Origin: Aplectana chamaeleonis
Taxonomy: Eukaryota > Nematoda > Chromadorea > Rhabditida > Cosmocercidae
Reading direction: 5' to 3'
DNA length: 64,000 nt
Assembly: GCA_029168955.1 (NCBI GenBank)
Contig: JAPDOI010000271.1
Coordinates: 21,001 to 85,000, forward strand
Shown here: positions 32,472 through 42,187 of the stretch, in pieces
Numbering within the stretch: position 1 is the stretch's first letter
Layout of the letters: each line of letters begins with the position of its first letter
Notes under the pieces: generated by a model
The model's database searches: none
Seen by the model: only the letters and a program-made list of their open reading frames with translations
What the model was told of the DNA's origin: nothing
Position numbers and translations under genes: made by a program

Positions 32472-32562
32472 CAGGGCTATGCATTATAACGTTAACGTGT
32501 TAACGCATTAACGGGTTAACGCGACCTTTTTTGGGAAAATTAACGATTAACGCTCAACGTGA
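32472..32562 (+). repeat. hAT-like terminus with TTAACG subrepeats
   Basis: CAGGGCTATGCATTATAACG followed by repeated TTAACG. The start resembles the hAT end at 49294 (CAGGGATGTGCGTAATTACG). A related TTAACG block in the same orientation is at 35788-35878, so these may be the two ends of a larger, interrupted element. No target duplication was found for this pair. Confidence 0.55.
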
Positions 32563-32911
32563 AAGTTCTAAAATCACGTTAATTTTTGGGCTCGTTAATT
32601 GCGATGGAATTACGGCACTGATTGACATGCTTCAATGGCAAATTTCAAAACTGGGGCCGTGCATGTCGAAACATTTTTGCTTGTTGTGAAATGTATCACA
32701 GAACTCGATGTTTCCCATTCCACTGTTTATCTATTTTAGTTATTTCTTCTTAATATCAAAGAATTCCATTCCGTATTCCAAAAAAGAAATGTGAGGTCTA
32801 ATCTACCTCTGCGGTCGAGTAAGGTACCAAATGAGGGTTGGAAGCGGGGATTGAAGGCCGGGTTGCAATTTTTGGTGGACCACACGACAGAATGAACCGA
32901 AAAACGGAATA
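32563..32911. other. No gene seen
   Basis: AT-rich sequence inside the presumed hAT-like element. It ends at the TA target site of the mariner copy (32910-32911). Confidence 0.4.
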
Positions 32912-33639
32912 TTAGGTTGATGCAAAAGTCTCCGGACCTTTCACGACTCTGAAAAAAGAAACATTTTATTCAAAAAAAAATGAAGCTCACCCAAAGAAAA
33001 ATTTCCATCACATTCAAGGAGTCTTCGCCACCGATTGGGCAGAACATGAATTCCCGACGTGTAGAACTCTGGCTGTTTGGAGTTGAAGTATTCTTCTGAG
33101 GCCATTTTGACGTCGTCATCGTTGATGAACTATTTTCCCTCCAGGAAGTGCTGCATCGAGCGGAACAGATGGTAGTCGGAAGGGGCAAGATCTGAGCTGT
33201 ATGGAGGGTGAGGAAGAACTTCTCAGCCCATGTCCAGTGGTTTCTGTCGGTTTCTCCGAGATACGTGTGGCCGAGCATTGTCCTGAAGAAGGCAAACAAT
33301 ATAATCCCAGGGCGACGGGACCTGGGCTGGGAAGTTCTTCCTCACCTTCCGTATGGTCCAGATCTTGCCCGTTCTGACTACCATCGCTTGATGCAGCACT
33401 TCCTGGATGGAAAACAGTTCACTAACGATGACGAAGTCGAAATGGCCTCGGAGGATTACTTCGACTCGAAGCAGCCAGAGTTCTACGCGTCGGGAATTCA
33501 TGATCTGCCCAATCGGTGGCGAAGGATCCTTGAATGTGATGGAAATTATTTTGTACATAGGGTTAGCCTTGTTTGTTTTATGAATAAATGTTTCTTATTC
33601 AGAGTCGTGAAACGTCCGGAAATTTTTGCATCAACCTAA
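32912..33639. mobile_element. Palindromic mariner element, broken
   Basis: A 728-bp element with mariner-type ends (TTAGGTTGATGCAAAAGT left; complement ending TGCATCAACCTAA right) and TA on both sides, the established Tc1/mariner target duplication. Both halves encode the C-terminal part of a mariner transposase, pointing outward. Minus half (about 33300 to 32985): DNARPH block with the second catalytic Asp, then the third-Asp block SSDLAPSDYHLF, an in-frame stop, and GIHVLPNRWRRLLECDGNF. Plus half (about 33325 to 33570): GPDLARSDYH, then GIHDLPNRWRRILECDGNYF. The N-terminal DNA-binding domain and first catalytic Asp are absent from both. It is therefore an inverted duplication of a 3' end and not autonomous. 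Confidence 0.9.
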
Positions 33640-33939
33640 TACAATCTGTGTAAAGTGTGCACATATACAAAACCGATCCGGAGTGCGACGAATGCCGTAG
33701 ATTATAAAGCTTTTGAGCAATGTTTCAATTTCATCACTCTACGTATGTCAGACAGTGTAGCACACCCTGTTGCCAAGACGTTCCAGACACCCATTCTGGA
33801 GTCCTATCCACTTTCAATGGCATCCTGTTTAACAATTTCATTAAAAAAACAAAGTCAATCCTCCATTTGCGCCTATCACCCTTTACGCGGTGCAAGCTGC
33901 ACATGAAGCGCTACTCAGTTTCTACCACGCGGCGCACGC
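33640..33939. other. Unassigned, with decayed satellite-like text
   Basis: Near 33775-33830, GACGTTCCAGACACCC and GGAGTCCTATCC recall family C units on the minus strand, too diverged to delimit. Two overlapping open frames here are not recognised. Confidence 0.35.
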
Positions 33940-34090
33940 CCTCGTGAAGCGGTAGCCATTTTTTCACGACGTGCTGCTGACGTTATCTGGACGCCCACCC
34001 ACATTCCACGACGTCTTCATCTGAAGCCCTACCTACTTTCCATGACAACATCAGAAGGCATGCTTTTCTTCCACGAAGTCCTGGGCCCGT
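33940..34090 (-). repeat. Relic satellite units (D/C-like)
   Basis: About three decayed 42-bp units: TTCACGACGTGCTGCTGACG, CATTCCACGACGTCTTCATC and CTTTCCATGACAACATCAG. On the minus strand they read GGACGTCGTGGAA-like, as in families C and D. GGGCCCGTAGTAAACCC follows, the complement of 35624-35640. Confidence 0.65.
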
Positions 34091-34369
34091 AGTAAACCCC
34101 CAGTCCGGCTGATTAAATCATCCGTACTGTTGACCTGACGGCCGGCTGTCAGCATGCGATCACACACGTTGAAGGATAGCAGGCGTGGGCACCGGCGCAA
34201 TACCTGGTTGGGTCGATAATTCAGATAGAAGTCAGATGGACTAGGTAAGTCAGCCGGGAAGCGGGTTAGCATTGCAAATTCAGCCCGAGTCGTAAGTTAC
34301 AAAATAGCAAATTACGACTTGAGCTGAAATTTCTGAAAGAGACGCAAAGTTTCGACACACGAGATTCAA
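34091..34369. other. No gene seen
   Basis: Nothing recognised except the inner edge of an inverted-repeat structure whose other side is near 35600. Confidence 0.35.
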
Positions 34370-34560
34370 ACATTTCCACGACATCAGCAGGACGTCGTGG
34401 GAATCTGTTGGACTTTGGATGACGTCAGCAGGACGTCGTGGAAAGTAGATAGGGTTTCAAATGACGTCCTGAAAATTGGCAGGGCTTAATGTGACGTTGC
34501 CAGGATGCCGTGGAAAGTAGGTAGGGTTCCAGATGACGTCGTCATAACGTCGTTAAGGTG
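34370..34560 (+). repeat. Relic satellite units, opposite orientation
   Basis: About 4.5 units on the plus strand. A typical one is GACGTCAGCAGGACGTCGTG then GAAAGTAGATAGGGTTTCAA plus AT, exactly 42 bp. It links D (GACGTCA, GGACGTCGTG) with C (CAGGAC, TGGAA). Confidence 0.7.
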
Positions 34561-34635
34561 ATCACGCCTACGGTAGTTGCGATAGTCTTCGAAGTAATCG
34601 AGTCCAGAGTGACGCCTGTTGCAGCGTCGCCGACT

Positions 34636-34683
34636 GTCGGGAACTGCCGAGGAAAACGTTTGTTTTTCTCGGCAGTTCCCGAC
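34636..34683. repeat. Perfect 16-bp hairpin
   Basis: GTCGGGAACTGCCGAG at 34636-34651 and its exact complement at 34668-34683, with a 16-base loop. No RNA family recognised. Confidence 0.85.
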
Positions 34684-34729
34684 TGTTTGTCGACTGGAAT
34701 TTTCGGCGTAACTATAAATATGGTTATGC

Positions 34730-35310
34730 CTGCGCTTACGCGCGTAGGTATGTGTACACGAGTGCGTGTTAGAGTATGCGCGCGTGCGTACGCAATGGTA
34801 AGAAAAACCATTGCGTACGCACGCGCTTGTGCAAATGTGATCGACTTTGCGTGTGTGCGCTTGTACGCGCGCACGTCCACGAGCGTCTGTGCGAGCATTT
34901 ATCTTTGCGCAATTATGCCTGAAAGTGAGCGCAAGATGCGTTTATGTGAGTGTGTTCGCGTGGGTGTGTTTGTGAACGCGGTTAATTGTACACGCATTTA
35001 CATACGCATGTGTATGTGCATATGCGCGCATGGGTTTGAAAGTCCACAAGGATCACATTATTACTTGGTGTCCTTAGTGTACGTTTGCGCGATTATAACA
35101 TATGTGCACAGAGCTTGCGCACAATAAAGAATGGCAAGTGACAGTGCGATCTCTGCTGACTGTGCGTAGCAGTGCACGTGGGTATGCGCGCAGGTTTGCG
35201 AATATGTATGTGATTACGCGTGCGTGTCACTGCATAGACGGTGTTTGCGCACTCATTCAACCATGCGCGCATGTTCTTGTGTATAGTATGTGTGTGATAA
35301 TTCAACAGAG
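34730..35310 (+). repeat. Alternating purine-pyrimidine (GCGT/TGTA) tract
   Basis: About 580 bp enriched in GCGCGY, TGTGTAC, TACGCGC and CATATGCGC, i.e. long runs of alternating purine and pyrimidine, the sequence type known to favour Z-DNA. Frames across it are low-complexity Cys/Arg/Val strings and are not called. Confidence 0.7.
34780..34826. repeat. Perfect 20-bp hairpin
   Basis: GCGCGTGCGTACGCAATGGT at 34780-34799 and its exact complement at 34807-34826, loop of 7 bases (AAGAAAA). It lies inside the alternating tract. The perfect match over 20 bp points to recent origin or maintenance. Confidence 0.92.
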
Positions 35311-35623
35311 TATCCTAAAACCAAAAATTACATACATTTCTGAAGTTGATTTTCAAAAATCCAAGTTAATTTCACGTTAACCAGAGATTACTGGGAAATT
35401 TCTGATGGAGTTTTGGTACATTTCGGAACCGAGACAGTCCATACTCTGTGGCGAAGGGTGAATCTGATGAGTTCTCTGAGAAAATCAAGCCTCTAACGGG
35501 ACTCCAAACCTGAATTTGTCGCATGCGTCCGGCATCAATACGACTAGGCCACAACCCTCGATCGTTGCTACTTGCTACAGCCAGCCGGGTGCCGCCAACC
35601 GTTTCCGCTCGGCTGACTTGGGT
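35311..35623. other. No gene seen
   Basis: No coding signal or repeat partner recognised. Confidence 0.4.
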
Positions 35624-35700
35624 TTACTACGGGCCCTGGTCACGTCATCTATGTAAAGCCCCACCATTTTTCCATGACGTCCTGCTGACGCCATTTTAAG
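35624..35700 (-). repeat. Relic satellite unit and inverted partner
   Basis: GGGTTTACTACGGGCCC at 35624-35640 is the complement of text at 34083-34099. TTCCATGACGTCCTGCTGAC follows, a D/C-type satellite unit. Together with 33940-34100 this brackets the 34-35.6 kb interval as an inverted structure. Confidence 0.6.
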
Positions 35701-35787
35701 GTCAATTTTATTTTTCCTGAGACCTGTGATGATTTATCGATTTTCACTGTGGTCAGGCAATGTTTTAAAATTTTTTAACGAAACTCA

Positions 35788-35878
35788 AAATTAACGTGTT
35801 AATGCATTAACGGGTTAACGCGGTTTTCTCCCAAAAATTAACGATTAACGGTTAACGAAAATACAAATTTTCATTAAC
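35788..35878 (+). repeat. TTAACG subrepeat block
   Basis: TTAACGTGTTAATGCATTAA, GGGTTAACGCGG and TTAACGATTAACGG. Near-match to 32487-32560 in the same orientation. Ends CATTAACGCACAGG, compatible with a hAT-like right terminus. Confidence 0.65.
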
Positions 35879-35932
35879 GCACAGGACGGGGCCGGCATAG
35901 AAGTGCACAGGCGGCGCTCAAGTTAATGACCA

Positions 35933-35988
35933 TTGCAGTCAGCCACCTGGTAGCAGTGAGCGTTCCTTTGTGAGGTGGCTGACTGCAA
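35933..35988. repeat. Perfect 16-bp hairpin
   Basis: TTGCAGTCAGCCACCT at 35933-35948 and its exact complement at 35973-35988, loop 24 bases. It precedes the open frame below. Confidence 0.85.
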
Positions 35989-36316
35989 GAAACGGGTGGT
36001 GACTTCGCTCACCGTCGCAGAGGAAAGAGAAATAGCGCGCAGAGCTAAGAGGAGCTGGGTCGATACCGCGGTTATGGGGTCGAGCACGTCCAATGGTGCT
36101 GACTTTTTGGAGCAAGTGCTCTCCAAGAAAGGGCAGTGGAGCGCTTACAATCCGACCAGTCCGCTGTCCACTTATCACCCCAGCTCAGCACGGCGGCCTA
36201 TCTCGTTGTCTAGGTGGGCAAGGAAAAAATGCACCCGCCGGCTGGCGGCCATCCAACTCCGCCGCCAGCAGATAGGAATGACAGGCGAAACGTTCAAAGG
36301 TTTTATTGATGTTTAA
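35975..36316 (+). CDS. Open frame of unknown nature
   Basis: A 113-codon open frame with non-repetitive, moderately basic translation (EEREIARRAKRSWVDTAV near the start, RRLAAIQLRRQQIGMTGE near the end). It begins at GTG rather than ATG and ends TAA. The GC content is higher than in the flanks. There is no recognisable domain, signal peptide or membrane segment. A minus-strand frame is also open over part of it. It could be an exon or a transposon-borne fragment, or chance. Family not recognised. Confidence 0.2.
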   Translation: MADCKKRVVTSLTVAEEREIARRAKRSWVDTAVMGSSTSNGADFLEQVLSKKGQWSAYNPTSPLSTYHPSSARRPISLSRWARKKCTRRLAAIQLRRQQIGMTGETFKGFIDV

Positions 36317-37089
36317 ATGATTCCTGGTGAAGATTAGTGGGAGATTAACGTCAAACTGTACGTAGCTGTCATTAATCCTTCTCCTTTATAGATTTCACGT
36401 GCTTTAGTCCTATGCTAAGCTCAACTTGCGATTCCTAGAAGTTGCTGTGGCCATAATCAACCATTTTCGTTTTTTTTTCCAATAATCGCTCACCACAATT
36501 AAAATCAGATTTGCTTAGAAAGCCATCTAAGAAAGATGGCTGAGAAACAGTTTCATTTTTCAGAAAATGCATGAAACTTACGTGATCCGCGTGTACTAGT
36601 TACTAAATGCTGTATAATAGTTCATCTAAGTGCGGCTTTTATCTAAACTTCGTTTCCTCTTTCACTTCAAGTACACTTCTTTCTATGTTGACTGGTAAGC
36701 GTGAAACAGACTAAGGATGAAAATAGTTCATAATTTAAAAAAAAACCCTCTGAACTTTTCGGTACATTGTGACAAAAACACGAGGTTGACTCCTCGACAA
36801 TCATACTACAAAGAATTGTGATCGTGGTTCAGTGGTAAGAGGTCATCCAACAAAAAATTTTCAGAATCGTTTTTTTGAATCTAACATTCTCTCGCTTCGA
36901 TGATTTTCGCGAAAAATTCCGAAATCCCATCATCCAAGGTTGGAAACTTATTAAATCTGAAAGATAGACACATTTGCACGCTCCCGAAACCCATATTCAT
37001 TACTGCTAGTTCGATCAAAGTTACAATGAATACGAAGAACTGTTGAGGGAGTGTATAGAGGAAAACAGAGAGTCCCTCACACATGAACA
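36317..37089. other. No gene seen
   Basis: AT-rich. TCGCTCACCACAATTAA near 36486 resembles one side of the HR terminal hairpin. GTGGTTCAGTGGTAAGAG at 36825-36842 matches a tRNA A-box, but no tRNA fold or B-box follows at the right distance. Confidence 0.4.
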
Positions 37090-37165
37090 TGTTGACTAGT
37101 GGTCTAAGGCGCTGTGTTGGGCATCCGTCTCGTAGGACGGGCGGGGCTGGTTCAAATACGTCGGC
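37090..37165 (+). pseudogene. tRNA-like Pol III element (pseudo-tRNA or SINE head)
   Basis: A-box-like TAGTGGTCTAAGGC (about 37097-37110), a strong arm CCGTC-loop TCGTAG-GACGG, and B-box-like GGTTCAAATACG (about 37149). Outer bases GTTGAC and GTCGGC can pair with two wobbles. The A-box-to-arm distance is about 13 bases too long and the T stem is mismatched, so a working tRNA is unlikely. Confidence 0.35.
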
Positions 37166-38126
37166 TATCGAGAGTTTTGTATTCAACGCTATTCTCTGAG
37201 AATGATTCTCGTTCGAAGGTGGCAACCATAGGAGGCACCTAGGCGTCACCGACCACAGGTTGGCTGCCTCTTAAAAGTCACCACATTGGGGGATTGCTAC
37301 TGGCTGTTCACTATATATGGTAGTTTGGTCAAAATCTCAGATTTTACTCAAAATGTGTATGAAGGAGTTTTTCAGGGTGGAGAATACGAATTCAACGTTT
37401 GTTTGCCGATTTTCGAAATTTTTAGGTAGGGTTTGCCCCCTTAATGACATGGTACTACGGTAACCCACAGCAGACCTCAGAATTTTGACAACCGGACTCC
37501 AGATTCGTGTTCACCGCTCTAAACTACCCCCACATACAAGTTTTGAGCAGCGATCCAGAAAATTTTCTGAACCCCCCCCCCAAAAAAAAATGCCTGATGC
37601 CTCTTTGCACCCTACCCTTGCCTCTTTGCGGAGCTCGAGAAACGCTCATAACCTCTTGGAACCTGCAGCACGGGGCAGCATACTGCGCATTTTTTCAATA
37701 GAGCCAGAAGAGATACTAACAATACAAGTCGTTTTCGCAGAAGCGTTTACCACTATGAACACTATCCTTGTTAGAGGATTTCTTCCAAACAAGCCATTTT
37801 AAATACCGAACATTCGACGCAGTTATAGTTGAAGAAAAAATCACTGTTGTCCACCACAGTCCACCCTCTTGACGCCGAACACTAACATCTAGTGAGATTC
37901 TTTAACACCTAGCTAAAAGCATCCAACACGACCAGTTACTTCCCTACCTTTGACACTTCTCTCTATTCACGTTCACTCAAATTTCTTCATCGCTGCTCTG
38001 GTTTCTTCAGATATGTATACTGTATAATGAGTCGTGATTTATCAAACTGTTCGAATTAATTATACAATTGCTGGCATAAAAAAGCTCAACTTGAACTGGT
38101 TGTAATTGTAGAGTACACGTATTTGA
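37166..38126. other. No gene seen
   Basis: About 960 bp with short frames only (for example 37485-37802), a C8/A9 run near 37570, and no repeat partner in the window. Confidence 0.4.
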
Positions 38127-38258
38127 ATTAGTCTAGTGAATGGTTGGGGCTGCGAAGGTAGATCGCCGCGCGCGATCTAAACCTCGTTGGTCGGTGATGC
38201 GGCCAACCTCGCACGGAAGGCCGCAGTGGTGGCGCATGGTCCATTCACGAGACTAAAT
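38127..38258. mobile_element. Short foldback element
   Basis: Outer pair ATTAGTCTAGTGAATGG (38127) and CCATTCACGAGACTAAAT (38241). The interior has TAGATCGCCGCGCGCGATCTA, an internal palindrome. About 130 bp, no coding. Confidence 0.65.
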
Positions 38259-38555
38259 ATAATACATAGGCCATAAATATACCCTGAATAATGTATTCAA
38301 CGCATCAATAAAAAATAACAATTCAATTCATCCGGGGCGAGATGCTGAAGTGCTGGACGAGATCGGTAGCTTCGGATGATCTGCAGACTTCTGTTTCCCA
38401 TCTGTGGCAACAACCTTCTGTAACTTTTAATAATTACATATACATCGATACCAAGCGACAGACCAAATGGATTTGATTAGAAATATGATCATATTCATCA
38501 AACGATTGGTAACACGAAATCGGCGCTTATACTCTCGAAAAGTTACTTACGACTC
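38259..38555. other. No gene seen
   Basis: AT-rich; nothing recognised. Confidence 0.4.
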
Positions 38556-39290
38556 TGCCGAAGCGTAGCTGGATGCCTCCGAGGGCGCGGCCTGTAACGC
38601 CGCCCCATTCCATGTAGCGAGAATCTACGGGTTTTTGCTACGATGGCTAAACCCGCATATTCTTGTGTCGAAGGTGAAAGGTTTGCAAATTCTACGCGTA
38701 TTCTACGTAAAAACGAAGGCTAAATTAGACACATTGACCTCTCTGTCGCTAAACCCGTATATTCTCGCTATAATTTTGTATCGAGAATTCACGGGTTTAG
38801 CGACAGCATGTGTTGAAATGCAATTTAAACCCGCGCTGGCTACGCGGAACGCAGGAATGCCGTTCGTACAGCGTTGGTCCAGTCATCTCACTGAGTGATT
38901 ACTCGACACCCTGTGGCTGGCCGTGGAGGGTGACCCGGTGTCGCTCTTTGGGTGAGGAAAATTTTGACCATAGGGATGCTGCAGGCCGTGGGGAAGACAC
39001 GGCGATGCTGTCGATCGCAGCTGGGATCGGCTTTCTAGTACGGATCATGACTGGGTGGGTCGATCGGCCGAGTGATGTAACGAGAATTCGCGTAGAATAT
39101 GTGGGTGCCGTAGCGAGAATTTACGTAGAATATGCGGGCGCTGTAGCTAAAATTTCACCAACTAAGGCTAAACTTTTCGTAATTTACGTAAAATCTCTGG
39201 TCAAAATTAGACTTGATGCCTCTGAAACCCTGGGCATCTCCGATTTCCGTGTGAGGCATCTAGCTACGCGCTGGCAGAGGAACTCCTGGC
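38556..39290. mobile_element. Foldback element with GCTAAACCCG subrepeats
   Basis: Outer ends GCGTAGCTGGATGCCTC and GAGGCATCTAGCTACGCGC are complementary. Inside, GCTAAACCCGYATATTCT and its complement (AGCGAGAATYTACG) occur several times in both orientations (38617, 38647, 38750, 38785, 39080, 39110). No transposase. Confidence 0.65.
38743..38806. repeat. 25-bp hairpin in the foldback element
   Basis: CTGTCGCTAAACCCG then TATATTCTCG (38743-38767) pairs with 38782-38806 at all but two positions, loop of 14 bases. Confidence 0.85.
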
Positions 39291-39555
39291 GAGGAATTCT
39301 CATAATACCATAACTCAGATGTGAATAAAATCTGTATGGACATCGCTGCGCAAAGTCAAGCAACCGCTGAACAAAGTGCATTCGTTGTTGCGACCCCTTC
39401 ACTCGTGGCGAAGCTTTGTGATCTCCTCCCTAACAATAGCCGCGCTGGATTCAAGGTAGGCCCCGCCAAATTGGCTGGAGACAAGTGCTCGCCAAATTTC
39501 AAATAGCGAAAAATGGTTTTTGGGGCCCTCCTAGTGTCATCTACATTGCTTTGTT
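39291..39555. other. No gene seen
   Basis: A 61-codon frame (39321-39506) is not recognised. Nothing else. Confidence 0.35.
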
Positions 39556-40100
39556 GGGCGATAGCTCAGCGATTCGGTAAAACAGACACAGTAGTGAAGT
39601 AGAAAAAGCAAAGCCACTCATGTGCAGTGGAAAATAGAAAAAAATTGCCCGTTGGAAAAATTTTTGGATTTTCACCTTAGCGTGGTGAGAAATCTCAAAA
39701 GAAGAAATTTGAAAAAATCCAGGCATGGTTCCCGTTTTCGATTTAGTCTGACGCATGGGCCAGGCGGCTGGACGTGCGGGGTTGGCGGCATAACTGAAGA
39801 TTGGGGGTGTCGATTCGAGCGGGGTGATCTACCGTCGCAGCCCAGTCCATCCATCAGGCTAAAGTTTTTGTGCGAACTCTAACGGAGTTTTCAATAACCA
39901 ATCGGCAAGTGAAACTTTCGCCCGGCTGCCGCCTTTCGGGTTTAGGGAAGGGTCAAAAAAGTCATCTAATAAAAAACGACCTCTACACACCACTTTTTTG
40001 GACGGGGCATTTTTTTTCTATTCCACATTATATGTGCATGAGCGGTTCTGCTTGTGTCTACTCTATTACTGGGTCTGATTCACCGAACCGCTGAGTTACG
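39556..40100. mobile_element. Inverted-repeat element with tRNA-like ends
   Basis: AGCTCAGCGATTCGGTAAA with ACTCATGTGCA on the left (39556-39622) matches the complement of 40030-40100 (AACTCAGCGGTTCGGTGAA, CTCATGCACA). AGCTCAGCGATTCGG resembles a Pol III A-box. A GTCGATTCGAGCG B-box-like string lies at about 39810. Functional status doubtful. Confidence 0.45.
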
Positions 40101-40517
40101 GTTCATCCAAGCAATTTAGTTTTATCCATCTATAGGTGGAGAACCGCGCGAGAATTCTCAAATACAAAAAAAAAACTAAACGAACATTGAACAAAAACAG
40201 ATTAGCTGAAAAGACAAAGCATGGTATTACAATATCCATTGAAAAAACCAAGGCTGTAAAAATGTTTAATCAGTTTCTCTTAGGTACTTGTCAGCCAGCT
40301 TTTTATAATATAGCGCTATTGAAGTACTCAGACGTTGGCCGATGTCTACAGGACGTCGTCTCGCCCGAAATGGGTCACCGCTGGTGAACAAGCAACACAA
40401 CGCGGGGGCCGTCCCGGTGCGCTCTTGAGCAGGGGGCAACGGGCTGTTAAAGGCAGCATACACGCTCGCAAACGTTGTTGGGATAACAATGTGAATCGAA
40501 CCGTATGGATTACAACA

Positions 40518-40845
40518 TAATGTCTAAGCATTTTGGAGCGTCAAAAACGACCCACAATGCCGTTACAGGAGTGGCAAGTTTGGCCCCACCCATATTTTCA
40601 CGCCGTTTGTATTTACCTTTTTCCTTGAACGCGGCGTTGCTGGGTCATCTTTGCCGTCAGTGACATGTTTGGTTCTTTTGTTAGGCAATCCACCAACAGT
40701 ACCGACGATGAAGATGACCATGCAACCTTGCGTTCCAGGAAAAGGCCAAATACAGGGGGCGTGAAAATACGGGCGGGGCCAAATTTGGTACTCCTGTAAC
40801 GGCATTGTATGTCGTTTTCGACGCCTCAAAATGCGTAGGCATTGT
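40518..40845. mobile_element. Foldback element, ~115-bp arms
   Basis: Arms 40518-40637 and 40729-40845 share CAATGCCGTTACAGGAGT, TTTGGCCCC, TATTTTCACGCC and GCATTTTG on opposite strands. The ~90-bp centre is non-coding. Confidence 0.82.
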
Positions 40846-41526
40846 AATCTGAGATACACCATTCTATTTCCGTAGTTATCTCAACCACGTTTACGCGCGT
40901 ATATGCTGCCATTAAGCAGTCCATCGACCAGCATTCACGCCGACTGAAAAAAAAACTCGATGCAGACCGACTTGTTTTCCACAGGACGACAACTCGGGTT
41001 GTCTACGGCTGTGCAAGTCGGCAGGCAGTTCTACAGTACTCCGTTCTGCTCATTTTTTAATTTGTAATTTGAACATTGCAGAAGTGTAGGAGCCTATGAA
41101 GAGCTTTCGATGGTTTCGTGTTTGTGATGGGCTGTGTTTGGCGTGGCAGACAGTTTCGTTTTCTGGCAGCTCTGAAGAGAACTGATGTCCTTCAAGTTAT
41201 CGGCGTCACCGACATTATCTAATGCTATCCTATAACGTCTCATGGCGACCTACTCACTTACCAGTGGCTACAACACCTAGCCCTGCACGAGCTCATCTTC
41301 TCATATTGCCTTCTCGCTGTTTAATATTGTCCACCGCTACGTATTTAGCTATGTCAATCACTGACCGAGTGTCCATCCCATATTTCATAAGGTTGTCGCT
41401 ACCTGGGTTTGGAGCCATATATTTATTCTTCCTTCGGGTTTCAAGTTTCCCTCTATCTCAAGTTTGGTGCTATTGGCCTGCAGCTGGGAACTGAGTTGTC
41501 TCCGCCTGTCATCTACACTAATTAAC
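40846..41526. other. No gene seen
   Basis: A 90-codon frame at 41222-41494 is unremarkable. CGACAACTCGGGTTGTC near 40986 is a small palindrome. Confidence 0.35.
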
Positions 41527-41850
41527 CCCTGACATTTGGAATTGTCTTAAGATACATCACCCAGATACCTAACAGCGGTCGGAGGACCATATACATCCTA
41601 GGAAGCCGCGTGGGTAGGGTTTCCTTCATTACAATTACGTGAATATGATACCAATTACTACGAATTTATTCCCCGTATCAACCCCTATACCCCTGACACT
41701 TGGAATTATCTTAAGATACATCACCCAGATACCTAACAGCGGTCGGAGGACAGTATGCATCCTAGAAAGCCGCGTGGGTAGGGTCGCTTTCATTGCAGCT
41801 TGAATATGAAACGGATTACTATGGATTTATTTCCCGTACCCAGAAACACT
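41527..41850 (+). repeat. Two-copy tandem duplication, 164-bp unit
   Basis: CCCTGACATTTGGAATTGTC at 41527 and CCCTGACACTTGGAATTATC at 41691. Both continue with TTAAGATACATCACCCAGAT, AACAGCGGTCGGAGGAC and AGCCGCGTGGGTAGGG. The copies differ by roughly a tenth of positions. Non-coding. Confidence 0.88.
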
Positions 41851-42078
41851 GAACGGTTCCAAGCCTCTTTGACTACTTGGGTTTTTGCCTTACTGCCCTC
41901 ACAACCTTTAATGGCTCCTGACTTTGTCTAGTGACGCCTTTTCGATTATTCTCTAATTTGAACCATGGCCTTGTGGTCGGCAGTTAAATCGTTGCGCTAA
42001 GACATGATTTGTTTTTGTATACATTTTCATGGCTCTAACTCGCTACTTTGTGGCTAATGAGCACGTCGGCTACGGCGT

Positions 42079-42110
42079 ATAATAAATAATAAATAATAAT
42101 AATAATAATT
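42079..42110 (+). repeat. (AAT)n microsatellite
   Basis: About 32 bp of AAT/AAAT units. Confidence 0.9.
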
Positions 42111-42187
42111 TTTTACTACGCTAAAATTGCTGCCTTGGTGCTATTGCAACGAGAGGATCTCCTGGTTTAGGAAGGAAGAGGACAACT

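Noticed and set aside
36816..36850. tRNA-Gly-like gene
   Set aside because: GTGGTTCAGTGGTAAGAG matches an A-box, but no anticodon arm, T arm or acceptor pairing follows.
39541..39882. Short overlapping open frames as genes
   Set aside because: They overlap on both strands inside an inverted-repeat element and show no domain.
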